Shown one piece after another: positions 1 to 6,245 of a stretch of DNA of 10,514 bases (positions are counted from its first letter, which is position 1; each line of letters starts with the position of its first letter). Source of the DNA: Paracoccaceae bacterium (GTDB lineage Bacteria > Pseudomonadota > Alphaproteobacteria > Rhodobacterales > Rhodobacteraceae); contig JAFIEC010000181.1 in the NCBI GenBank assembly GCA_020832725.1, positions 1 through 10,514 on the forward strand. The letters run 5' to 3'. A program made the position numbers and the translations under genes. A model generated the notes under the pieces. That model saw only the letters and a list, made by a program, of their open reading frames with translations, did not search any database and was not told the origin of the DNA.

Positions 1-228
1 GCCTCGATCTTCGCCTGGACCGGCGGCCTCAAGCACCGGGCCAAGCTGGACGACAACGCCGATCTGGCCCGTTTCGCCGAAACGCTGGAGCGGGTGGTCG
101 TGGATACCGTCGAGTCGGGCTTCATGACAAAGGACCTCGCCATCCTGGTCGGGCCGGAACAGAGCTGGCTCTCGACCACGGGGTTCCTCGACAAGGTGGA
201 CGAGAACCTGAGCAAGGCCCTGGGCTGA
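1..228 (+). CDS. icd: NADP-dependent isocitrate dehydrogenase, C-terminal 75 residues (5' end outside window)
   Basis: This enzyme oxidatively decarboxylates isocitrate to 2-oxoglutarate in the cytosolic TCA cycle, reducing NADP. Only the last 75 codons are visible, open from base 1 in frame 1 and ending in TGA at 226-228. The residues FAWTGGLKHRAKLDDNADLA, then ESGFMTKDLA and FLDKVDENL, match the conserved C-terminal portion of the eukaryote-like homodimeric Icd common in alphaproteobacteria, which also resembles human IDH1. They do not match the E. coli-type enzyme. A strong intrinsic terminator follows 23 bp after the stop, so this is the last gene of its transcript. Identification is from recalled family sequence and is very likely right. 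The catalytic arginines and most of the active site lie upstream of the window. Confidence 0.95.
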   Translation, partial: ASIFAWTGGLKHRAKLDDNADLARFAETLERVVVDTVESGFMTKDLAILVGPEQSWLSTTGFLDKVDENLSKALG

Positions 229-251
229 GCGCGGGCCCATCGACAGACGAC

Positions 252-280
252 AAGGGCCGCCCCCGGGGGCGGCCCTTTTG
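252..280 (+). terminator. Intrinsic terminator of icd
   Basis: A perfect 26-bp inverted repeat (252-264 with 265-277, AAGGGCCGCCCCC and its complement) is followed by TTTTGTTTT running to 284. The arms abut, so the real hairpin would leave about four central bases unpaired. The T-tract lies only on the plus side, so it serves icd and not the convergent gene at 329-922. Confidence 0.93.
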
Positions 281-328
281 TTTTGGCAAAAAGCGCTGCA
301 ACGGCGACGACGCCTTCGGAGCATCGCC

Positions 329-922
329 TCAGAGGCGCTCTTCCAGAGTGGCATAGGCGGCGGTGAAGCCGCGCAGAGATATGTCGAGGTTCACGGGCTG
401 ACGCGGCATCTGGAAGGCGAACAGCGTCACCCGCGCCCGCGTTCCCGCGCGCAAGGCATCGAGTTCCTCTTCGAGAAAGGCGACCCGCGAGATGCAGCCG
501 ATATCCTCGCATACGTTGAAGGGATAAAGCCGCGCCTCACGCGACTCGATCTGAAGCTCCAGCGAGGCGGTCAGCAGCGTTCCCAGCGGCGTCACAACCT
601 CGGCCCCAGCCACCAGCGGCGGCTGGGCATCCTCTCCCAGCGGGAAGACGATCACCTCGGCGGTGGGAACACCCTCGCTGTCGCGCAGCATCTGGTACAT
701 GTGGCACGGTTCCGCCTCGCCCTCGGGCATGGTGACGCAGCGCACGGTCCAGTCACCATGGGCCTCGAGTTCGAACAATTCCCCGGGCTGTCGCTCACGT
801 GGCTGTCCGGTCGAGAAATCGCCCAGGATGGGAATGCCCGATCCGCTGCCACCCGAGCCCTGCGCCAGGGCGGGACCGGCAAGGCCGATGGACAGAAGGG
901 AGGCGATGAGAAGGCGTCGCAT
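329..922 (-). CDS. Invasion-associated locus B (IalB) family secreted protein
   Basis: A 197-residue exported protein of the IalB family, named for the Bartonella protein but widespread in free-living alphaproteobacteria, where the role is unclear. Residues 1-20 are a Sec signal peptide (MRRLLIASLL, then AGPALA, likely cleaved before Q21). A Gly/Ser-rich linker (22-29) follows. The family core has the pattern W-T-V-R-C (C62), C73, then FNVC-EDIGC (C138, C143) and a C-terminal beta-rich end. The four cysteines fit two disulfides in the periplasm. The ATG at 922 was preferred over one 14 codons upstream because it starts the signal peptide directly and has AGGAG 11 nt upstream. A sigma70-like promoter lies at 955-983. 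It faces icd with a 100-bp gap. The family call is good; the molecular function is not known. Confidence 0.85.
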   Translation of the reverse strand: MRRLLIASLLSIGLAGPALAQGSGGSGSGIPILGDFSTGQPRERQPGELFELEAHGDWTVRCVTMPEGEAEPCHMYQMLRDSEGVPTAEVIVFPLGEDAQPPLVAGAEVVTPLGTLLTASLELQIESREARLYPFNVCEDIGCISRVAFLEEELDALRAGTRARVTLFAFQMPRQPVNLDISLRGFTAAYATLEERL

Positions 923-954
923 GTCTCGGCAATCTCCTGACTTGATCCGCCCTG

Positions 955-983
955 CGTCTAGCATGCGGTGCAGGCGGTGTCAG
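955..983 (-). promoter_or_regulatory. Probable sigma70-type promoter of the IalB-family gene
   Basis: On the minus strand CTGACA (978-983) matches the -35 consensus at 5 of 6 positions. It is separated by exactly 17 bp from TAGACG (955-960) as -10. Transcription would begin near 948, giving a leader of about 26 nt before the ATG at 922. The -10 is weak, as is usual in high-GC alphaproteobacteria. Confidence 0.5.
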
Positions 984-1035
984 GTCACAAGTGCATGGGG
1001 ATGGCAAGGATGCCAGGATGCGCGCGGGGCCGCGA

Positions 1036-1105
1036 AATACAGAAGGGCCCCGTGGGGGGCCCCCTGCTCCGCTGATGCGGTTTCCCTGTCGGACTGGCCG
1101 AGTGT
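1036..1105 (-). ncRNA. Candidate small RNA of about 65-70 nt with its own promoter and terminator
   Basis: No coding region with a ribosome site fits here. Read on the minus strand, a good promoter (1111-1139) is followed by three short hairpins. They are TCGG/CCGA (1089-1092 with 1098-1101), CCGC/GCGG (1069-1072 with 1077-1080), and a 7-bp GGGCCCC/GGGGCCC stem (1045-1051 with 1056-1062) leading into TTCTGTATTT. Promoter, compact structured body and terminator-like end together suggest a stand-alone small RNA upstream of the IalB gene. I do not recognise the family. It could instead be an attenuated leader of the IalB gene, although that gene has its own promoter candidate further downstream. 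Confidence 0.4.
1045..1062 (-). terminator. Terminator-like hairpin ending the candidate small RNA
   Basis: The 7-bp all-GC stem is 1045-1051 with 1056-1062, with a 4-nt loop. On the minus strand it is followed by TTCTGTATTT. The T-tract is interrupted, so strength is moderate. The plus strand has no T-tract after the stem. Confidence 0.5.
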
Positions 1106-1110
1106 AGAAA

Positions 1111-1139
1111 ACGCTAGCCAAAGCTCACGCCCGCGTCAA
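1111..1139 (-). promoter_or_regulatory. Sigma70-like promoter driving the candidate small RNA
   Basis: On the minus strand TTGACG (1134-1139, 5 of 6 to consensus) and TAGCGT (1111-1116) are separated by 17 bp, which predicts a start near 1103-1105. The promoter sits just downstream of a minus-strand terminator (1178-1203), so it looks like the head of a new transcription unit. Confidence 0.5.
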
Positions 1140-1177
1140 CAAATTGTCGCAGGGGTCAGGGAATCGTTGTGTGCGCG

Positions 1178-1203
1178 AAAAATGCCGCGCCCGAAGGCGC
1201 GGC
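1178..1203 (-). terminator. Minus-strand intrinsic terminator with a UUCG loop
   Basis: A perfect 8-bp stem (GCCGCGCC 1184-1191 with GGCGCGGC 1196-1203) closes over CGAA. Read on the minus strand the loop is TTCG and the stem is followed by ATTTTTC. The stable tetraloop plus five Ts make a strong terminator. No protein gene reads into it from the right on this strand. It may therefore end a short RNA starting near 1282, where TATACT at 1289-1294 is a good -10 without a recognisable -35. Alternatively it blocks antisense transcription coming out of the gene at 1315. Confidence 0.7.
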
Positions 1204-1212
1204 CCGTTCGAC

Positions 1213-1268
1213 AGGGAGGACAAATGCCCGGAACAGACGAAGGAAAACCGGGCACGCCCTCCCTTTTT
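1213..1268 (+). promoter_or_regulatory. Two-part hairpin with T-tract that sequesters a ribosome binding site
   Basis: The outer stem AGGGAGG (1213-1219) pairs with CCTCCCT (1258-1264). The inner stem TGCCCGG (1225-1231) pairs with CCGGGCA (1248-1254). Between them is a small internal loop, and the apical loop is 16 nt. The plus strand runs into TTTTT at 1264-1268. The outer stem buries a strong Shine-Dalgarno and the inner stem covers the start codon of a 16-codon ORF. This could be a leader attenuator for the ATPase gene at 1315, or, read on the other strand, the body of a small RNA ending at 1178. Confidence 0.4.
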
Positions 1269-1274
1269 CCATGA
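1224..1274 (+). CDS. Possible 16-residue leader peptide upstream of the YjgR-like gene
   Basis: ATG at 1224 with AGGGAGG four bases upstream opens a 16-codon frame, MPGTDEGKPGTPSLFP, ending in TGA at 1272-1274. This is 40 bp before the ATPase start. The ribosome site is among the best in the window, but it lies inside a stable hairpin. The peptide has no run of one amino acid typical of biosynthetic attenuators; three glycines and four prolines stand out. It may be a chance ORF. Confidence 0.25.
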   Translation: MPGTDEGKPGTPSLFP

Positions 1275-1314
1275 AGTGGTTAACGACCAGTATAGGCAGC
1301 GTACGAGGGACATG

Positions 1315-2871
1315 ATGGACGAGGACGGCTTCATTATGGGCGGCGGCGGGCCGGGATATCACAGCCCGCAGCACTTGCTGTACCGTTTCGCCAACCGCCA
1401 CGGCCTTGTGGCCGGGGCAACCGGCACCGGCAAGACCGTGACGATGCAGGTGCTGGCCGAGGGGCTGAGCGCGGCGGGCGTCTCGGTCTTCATGGCTGAC
1501 GTCAAGGGGGACGTGGCCGGTGTCGCAATGCCCGGAGACCCGGGGGGCCGTCTGCACGAGGCCTTCATGAAGCGGGCCGAGACCATCGGCATTCCGGATT
1601 TCACCTATGGCGCCTTTCCCACGGTCTTCTGGGATATCTGGGGCCGGCAGGGCCACCCGATCCGCGCCACGCCCATGGAGATGGGGCCTTTGCTGCTGGC
1701 CCGCCTGCTGGAGCTGAACGAGGCCCAGGAGGGCGTTCTGAACGTCGCCTTCCGGGCCGCCGACGAGGAAGGATTGCCGATCCTCGACATGAAGGACCTG
1801 CAGGCGCTGATGATCTGGACCGCCGAGAACGCCCGGGCACTGTCCTCGCGCTATGGCTATGTCGCGCCCTCCACGGCGGCCATCATCCAGCGCCGCCTGC
1901 TTGTGCTGGAGGCCCAGGGGGGCGATCTGTTCTTCGGGGAACCGGCGCTGGATCTCTCCGACATGATCGCCGCCGATGCGCAGGGGCGCGGGCGGATCAA
2001 CCTGCTGGTGGCCGACGGGCTGATCAACGCGCCACGCCTCTATGCCACCATGTTGCTGTGGTTGCTGTCAGAGCTGTTCGAGACCCTGCCCGAAGTCGGC
2101 AATCCCGACCGGCCCAAGCTCGTGTTCTTCTTCGACGAGGCGCATCTGCTGTTCAACGGTGCCCCCCGCGCGCTGGTCGAGAAGGTGGAGCAGGTGGCCC
2201 GGCTGATCCGCTCCAAGGGGGTCGGGGTGTGGTTCGTGACCCAGAGCCCGGGCGACCTGCCGGCGACGGTGCTGGGCCAGCTGGGCAACCGCATCCAGCA
2301 CGCCCTGCGCGCCTTCACCGCCACCGACCAGCGCCATCTCAAGCTTGCCGCCGAAAGCTATCGGCCCAACCCCGCCTTCGATACCGCCGAGGCCATCCGC
2401 GACGTGGGCACAGGTGAGGCCGTGGTCTCGCTGATGGAGGGGCGCGGCAGCCCCGCCATGGTGGAGCGGGTGCTGATCCGCCCGCCGCAAAGCCGCCTCG
2501 GGCCGATCACCGACGGCGAGCGCGCGACGCTGATGGCGGCCTCGCCCCTCGCCGGGCGATATGACACCGCCATCGACCGTGATTCCGCCCACGAGATGCT
2601 GGCACGCCGCGCCGAAGCCGCCGCAAGGGAGGCAGCGCAGGAGGGAGGGGCCGCCGCCAACACAGGTGGCGGCACGGATGAACGAGAGTTCAATTCCGCA
2701 CGTCGCTACAGCCCTGGCGGGGTGCGGCCCGCGCGCAGCTTCAAGACCCCCGCGCGGCGGGGTGATAGCGTGGCCGATGCCTTTGCGAAATCCTTTGCCC
2801 GCCAGCTTGGAACCCGTTCGGGCGCGGCTGTCGCGCGCGGGGTCCTTGGCGGCCTCTTCCGGGGGCGCTGA
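1315..2871 (+). CDS. yjgR: YjgR-type (DUF853) HerA/FtsK-superfamily ATPase
   Basis: A 518-residue cytosolic P-loop ATPase of the DUF853 (YjgR) family, related to HerA DNA-translocating ATPases. The physiological substrate is not established. The N-terminus (GGGGPGYHSPQHL, then FANRHGLVAGATGTGKT) is the family hallmark, with Walker A at residues 34-41. Walker B is KLVFFFDEAH, with D274 and E275. Further on, GVWFVTQSPGDLP carries the sensor-like Gln, followed by LGNRIQHALRAFTATDQ. Length is normal for the family. A low-complexity Ala/Gly/Arg linker precedes a basic C-terminal tail ending GGLFRGR, also seen in family members. There are two tandem ATGs, 1312 and 1315. The second has better spacing (5 nt) from GAGGG at 1305-1309. 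It is monocistronic and convergent with the transporter gene, with only 13 bp between stops. Confidence 0.9.
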   Translation: MDEDGFIMGGGGPGYHSPQHLLYRFANRHGLVAGATGTGKTVTMQVLAEGLSAAGVSVFMADVKGDVAGVAMPGDPGGRLHEAFMKRAETIGIPDFTYGAFPTVFWDIWGRQGHPIRATPMEMGPLLLARLLELNEAQEGVLNVAFRAADEEGLPILDMKDLQALMIWTAENARALSSRYGYVAPSTAAIIQRRLLVLEAQGGDLFFGEPALDLSDMIAADAQGRGRINLLVADGLINAPRLYATMLLWLLSELFETLPEVGNPDRPKLVFFFDEAHLLFNGAPRALVEKVEQVARLIRSKGVGVWFVTQSPGDLPATVLGQLGNRIQHALRAFTATDQRHLKLAAESYRPNPAFDTAEAIRDVGTGEAVVSLMEGRGSPAMVERVLIRPPQSRLGPITDGERATLMAASPLAGRYDTAIDRDSAHEMLARRAEAAAREAAQEGGAAANTGGGTDEREFNSARRYSPGGVRPARSFKTPARRGDSVADAFAKSFARQLGTRSGAAVARGVLGGLFRGR

Positions 2872-2884
2872 GCGGGCCCGGGAC

Positions 2885-4231
2885 CTAGGCCTGGTCCTCG
2901 GCGGCACCGGGGACAAGCGCGCGCAGCCGGATCAGAGAGAGGCGGTTCGCCTGTTTCTCGGCCACTTCCACGCGAAAGCCAAACAGGTTGAACACCTGCC
3001 CCTCGTTGGGGATCATCTGCGCTTCGTGGATGACAAGGCCCGCAATGGTGTTGGCCTCCTCGTCGGGAAGCGAAAGGTCAAGCGCGCGGTTGATGTCGCG
3101 GATCGTCGTCGCCCCGTCGACAAGATAGCTGCCATCGGCCTCGGCCTCGAAAACGGGCGGTGCCTGGGTATCGCGTTCGTCCGAGATGTCGCCCACGATC
3201 TCCTCGATGATGTCCTCCAGCGTCACCAGCCCCTGCAGCGCGCCATATTCATCGACCACAAGGGCGAAATGCGACCTGCGCCGCAAAAATTCGCGCAGCT
3301 GGTCGTCAAGGCTGGTGGTTTCGGGGATGAAATAGGGCGGCGTGGCCACATCCATGACCCGGAACTCGGCCATCCGGGCCGCTTCCAGCCGGGGGGTCGT
3401 GTCCGAGCCGCGCACCATTCGATAGACCGCGTGCAGGATCTCGCGGGCATGCACGACCCCCACGATGTTCTCGGGGTTCTCGCGAAACACCGGCAGGCGG
3501 GTGTGGGAGGAGGCGAGGCACTGCTCGAGGATCGCATCGGGCGCGGCCTCGGCGTCGATCATCTCGATCGAGGAGCGATGGAGCATCACCTCGTCGACGG
3601 TGCGGTTCTTGAGGTCGAGGGCGGCGATGATCCGGTCGCGGTCGTCCTTTTCGAGCGCCCCCTCCTGATGCCCCAGAGACAACGTGCCGACGATCTCCTC
3701 GTGGACCGACAGCACCCGGTCGTTGGGGTCGGCCCGCACGCCGAACAGCCGCAACAGACCGTTCACGATCACACGTACCGCACCGACCACGGGCGAGAAC
3801 ACCATGATTGCAAGGCGGATCACCGGCGCCACCCGCCCCGCCGTCGCCTCGGGGTTGGAGATGGCGTAGGTCTTCGGCAGCACCTCGGCAAAGACCAGCA
3901 CCAGCAGCGTCATCACCAGCGTGGCCAGCGCCACACCCGATTCGCCGAAGAGACGCGTGAACAGCGCCGTCGCAAGCGAGGCGGCGAAGATGTTGACAAG
4001 GTTGTTGCCCAGCAGGACCGCCCCGATCAGCCGCTCGCTGTCCTCGGTGATGTCGAGCGCGGTGCGGGCACCCTTCTCTCCACGATCGGCCTTGGCGTGC
4101 AGCTTGCCCCGGCTGGCGGCCGTGAGCGCGGTCTCCGAACCGGAGAAGAAGGCTGACAGGAACAGCAGAACGAGGATGCCCGCCGCCGTCACCCAAAGGG
4201 CGGTGTCAGACAGCCATGATGCGGTTTCCAT
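2885..4231 (-). CDS. CNNM/HlyC-CorC family transporter (DUF21, CBS pair, CorC_HlyC domain)
   Basis: A 448-residue inner-membrane protein of the CorC/CNNM family, associated with magnesium or cobalt export or tolerance. Hydrophobic segments lie at about 12-29, 68-93, 99-118 and 133-160 and form the DUF21 transporter domain, with SGSETALTAAS at 30-40 as the family signature. Two CBS domains follow, roughly 215-270 and 292-350. The second contains FALVVDEYGALQGLVTLEDI. They probably bind adenine nucleotide in the cytosol. The C-terminal CorC_HlyC domain covers about 360-440, with SYLVDGATTIRDIN and ANTIAGLVI. The ATG at 4231 was chosen because the first membrane segment follows at once and AGGG lies 7 nt upstream. 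Transcription probably starts in the 152-bp region shared with the gene at 4384. Full-length architecture like E. coli YfjD, not short CorC. The ion specificity cannot be read from sequence. Confidence 0.9.
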   Translation of the reverse strand: METASWLSDTALWVTAAGILVLLFLSAFFSGSETALTAASRGKLHAKADRGEKGARTALDITEDSERLIGAVLLGNNLVNIFAASLATALFTRLFGESGVALATLVMTLLVLVFAEVLPKTYAISNPEATAGRVAPVIRLAIMVFSPVVGAVRVIVNGLLRLFGVRADPNDRVLSVHEEIVGTLSLGHQEGALEKDDRDRIIAALDLKNRTVDEVMLHRSSIEMIDAEAAPDAILEQCLASSHTRLPVFRENPENIVGVVHAREILHAVYRMVRGSDTTPRLEAARMAEFRVMDVATPPYFIPETTSLDDQLREFLRRRSHFALVVDEYGALQGLVTLEDIIEEIVGDISDERDTQAPPVFEAEADGSYLVDGATTIRDINRALDLSLPDEEANTIAGLVIHEAQMIPNEGQVFNLFGFRVEVAEKQANRLSLIRLRALVPGAAEDQA

Positions 4232-4261
4232 ACAATCGCCCTGGGCGGCTCTGCCCGAAAC

Positions 4262-4304
4262 GGCAGGGCCTTGACGTTTGCGGCCCCATGCCCTGCCTGT
4301 CAAG
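4262..4304. repeat. Interleaved inverted repeats in the divergent promoter region
   Basis: GGCAGGGC (4262-4269) is complementary to GCCCTGCC (4290-4297), and CTTGAC (4270-4275) is complementary to GTCAAG (4299-4304). The two pairs are interleaved, so as RNA they would allow a pseudoknot. As DNA, the two outer blocks are the same two words in swapped order on opposite strands. The second pair also supplies -35-like hexamers facing each other: TTGACG at 4271-4276 on plus and a perfect TTGACA at 4298-4303 on minus. The minus one could serve the transporter gene, but no good -10 follows either. Confidence 0.5.
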
Positions 4305-4322
4305 CATTGCGACCTGTCGGGG

Positions 4323-4352
4323 CTGGCACCGTATCGAACCGCGCCCTATGTT
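4323..4352 (+). promoter_or_regulatory. Weak candidate promoter for the DUF4189-like gene
   Basis: CTGGCA (4323-4328) and TATGTT (4347-4352) each match consensus at 4 of 6 positions and are 18 bp apart. Transcription would begin near 4359, about 25 nt before the ATG. Placement suits the gene, but the match is only modest. Confidence 0.25.
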
Positions 4353-4383
4353 TGGGCAGAACCCATGGCATGCGGAGGACAGG

Positions 4384-5001
4384 ATGCGACAGGCAGGCAG
4401 GCGCTGGATGGCCACGCTGGCAATGGCAACGGCGTCCGCCGCATTGGCCACGGCCTCAGGCGCCGAGGCACCGGGGCGTGCCGATGTCACGGCGGGTCTG
4501 TATTCCATCGCGCCACAGGCCTGGGAAATCCGGCTCTATGATGGCGGGGTGCTGTCGGCGCAGGACCGGGAGCTGTTGCAGCAGGTGGCCGCCACCCAAG
4601 CCTGGCACGCGGCCCTGGCTTTTGCGCCGGATGCCGGCCTGATGGCCGAGCCGTCAACCCTTGCGGCGAACCACCACACCCCCGAGGCCGCCCGCGCCGC
4701 CGCCGTCGCCGCCTGCGAGGGCAAGCGCCAGGGTGGTGCGCCCTGTCGCGTGGTGATGGAGGTGGCCCCGCGAGGCTATCAGCCCGGCGGCGTAAGCCTC
4801 AACCGCACTGCGACCGAAGCGTTTCGGGGCGAATACGCGCGTGCCGGGGCGTCGCGGGCCTTTGCCATCTCGCCCGCAACGGGCGAATGGGGTCTTGCGG
4901 TGGGCGCGGCCTCGCTCGATGCGGCCCGGTCCGCCGCGATTGCGGCCTGCGCCGCGCGCGAAGCAGCCCCTGACGATTGCACCGTGATCTCGGAGGATTG
5001 A
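4384..5001 (+). CDS. Secreted protein with two DUF4189-like modules
   Basis: A 205-residue predicted periplasmic or secreted protein of unknown function. Residues 1-28 look like a Sec signal peptide (RR at 6-7, hydrophobic Ala-rich core, SGAEA cleavage region). The rest contains an internal duplication. Residues about 75-126 and 157-205 each have an ALAF/AFAI-S-P start, then a helix EAARAAAVAAC or DAARSAAIAAC, then a second cysteine after exactly nine residues (C111/C121 and C189/C199). The A-helix-C-x9-C-V-V pattern resembles DUF4189, so each half probably has one disulfide. The ATG at 4384 is set by GGAGG at 4374-4378, five bases upstream, and by the signal peptide. The frame stays open for 56 codons upstream, but that part lies in the divergent promoter region. 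It converges on the ketosynthase gene with a 29-bp gap. Confidence 0.75.
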   Translation: MRQAGRRWMATLAMATASAALATASGAEAPGRADVTAGLYSIAPQAWEIRLYDGGVLSAQDRELLQQVAATQAWHAALAFAPDAGLMAEPSTLAANHHTPEAARAAAVAACEGKRQGGAPCRVVMEVAPRGYQPGGVSLNRTATEAFRGEYARAGASRAFAISPATGEWGLAVGAASLDAARSAAIAACAAREAAPDDCTVISED

Positions 5002-5030
5002 GGCACCAGCCCTGCGCCGCCCCGCTCGCT

Positions 5031-6242
5031 TCAGATCCGGCGCAGCGCCAGCACGGCGTTCAGCCCGCCAAAGGCAAAGGCGTTGGACATTGCCACCTCG
5101 ACCCGCGCCTCGCGCGCCTCGTTGGGCACGATATCGAGCGCGCATTCCGGGTCCGGCTCCTGATAGCCGATGGTGGGCGCGATGACGCCATCACGCAGCG
5201 CCATGATGCAGGCCAGCAGCTCGATCGCACCTGTCCCGCCGATGACATGACCATGCATGGACTTGGTCGAGGAGATCATCAGCCGGTCGGCATGGGTGCC
5301 GAACACATCGGCCACGGCGGCACATTCGGTCTTGTCGTTGGCCGTGGTTCCCGTGCCGTGGGCGTTGATGTAGCCCACACGATCGGGTGCAAGCCCGGCA
5401 TCGGCCAGCGCACCGCGCATGGCCCGGGCCGCCCCCTGCCTTGACGGCATGACGATATCCTCTGCATCCGATGTCATGGCAAAGCCCACCACCTCGGCCA
5501 GGATCTCGGCACCGCGCCGGCGGGCGTGTTCATATTCCTCGAAGACGAAGACCGCCGCCCCCTCGCCCTGAACCATGCCGTTGCGGTTGGCGCTGAATGG
5601 GCGGCAGGCATCGCGCGACATCACCCGCAGCCCCTCCCACGCCTTGATACCTCCAAAGCACAGCATGGATTCAGAGCCGCCCGTCAGCATGACCCGCGCC
5701 GAGCCCGCCCGGATCAGCTGAAACGCCAGCCCCATCGCGTGGTTGGAAGAGGCGCAGGCCGTGGCGACGGTAAAGCTGGGCCCCTGCAGGTTGTAGGTCA
5801 TGGAGAGATGCGAGGCAGCCGCGTTGTTCATCAGCTTGGGCACGACAAAGGGATGGACGCGGTTCTTTCCCTCTTCGTAGACGGTGCGGTAATTTTCGTC
5901 CTGGGTCAGCAGGCCGCCCCCGGCGGTGCCCATCACCACGCCCGCCTGCTGGCTCTCGCTACCGTCAAGGAACGCCAGCCCCGACTGGGCAAGCGCCTCC
6001 CGGCCGGCCAGGATCGCGAATTGCGTGAAGCGGTCGTAGAGCGCGATTTCCTGGCGGTTGAAATGGCATTCCGGGTCGTAGCCGCGAACCTGCCCGCCGA
6101 TTCGGATCGACAGGCGCTCCACATCGCGAAACTCGAGCGGGCCGATGCCGCAGCGCCCCTCGCGGAAACCGGCCAGCGTCTGGGCCACATCGGAGCCCAG
6201 AGCGTTGATCGTGCCCTGCCCTGTAATGACGACGCGATGCAC
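5031..6242 (-). CDS. Beta-ketoacyl-ACP synthase, KAS II (FabF/NodE) type
   Basis: A 403-residue cytosolic condensing enzyme that elongates an acyl chain by decarboxylative condensation with malonyl-ACP. Active-site residues are intact: C163 in TACASSNHA, H295 in NAHGTGTT, K327 in STKSMHGH, and H332 in GHVIGGTGAIE. It should therefore be a working synthase and not a chain-length factor. The C-terminal signature reads FAFGGLN (usual GFGGTN), an altered acyl-pocket gate. The start is GTG at 6240-6242, three bases after the stop of the ACP gene. AAGG lies 8 nt upstream, inside the ACP gene, so the two are probably translationally coupled. It is the last gene of the four-gene run. The tight link to an ACP and an LpxD-like gene suggests a dedicated pathway and not housekeeping fatty acid synthesis. 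The closest analogy I see is NodE of the NodF/NodE pair. Confidence 0.92.
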   Translation of the reverse strand: MHRVVITGQGTINALGSDVAQTLAGFREGRCGIGPLEFRDVERLSIRIGGQVRGYDPECHFNRQEIALYDRFTQFAILAGREALAQSGLAFLDGSESQQAGVVMGTAGGGLLTQDENYRTVYEEGKNRVHPFVVPKLMNNAAASHLSMTYNLQGPSFTVATACASSNHAMGLAFQLIRAGSARVMLTGGSESMLCFGGIKAWEGLRVMSRDACRPFSANRNGMVQGEGAAVFVFEEYEHARRRGAEILAEVVGFAMTSDAEDIVMPSRQGAARAMRGALADAGLAPDRVGYINAHGTGTTANDKTECAAVADVFGTHADRLMISSTKSMHGHVIGGTGAIELLACIMALRDGVIAPTIGYQEPDPECALDIVPNEAREARVEVAMSNAFAFGGLNAVLALRRI

Positions 6243-6245
6243 GCC

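Noticed and set aside
1081..1140. Possible tRNA because of short stems near GGCCGAGTGT
   Set aside because: No cloverleaf, no TTC-containing T arm and no acceptor stem could be built.
1144..1314. Upstream extension of the YjgR-like protein by 57 codons
   Set aside because: It begins at a non-ATG start and crosses the hairpins at 1184-1203 and 1213-1264. Family proteins begin near the Gly-rich segment that follows ATG 1315.
2561..4156. A 531-codon plus-strand frame running over the end of yjgR and the CorC-type gene
   Set aside because: It overlaps two well-supported genes, starts inside one of them, and has no domain or ribosome site.
4216..4383. Upstream extension of the DUF4189-like gene by 56 codons
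   Set aside because: The extension covers the divergent promoter region and would place the signal peptide inside the protein. ATG 4384 has an excellent ribosome site.
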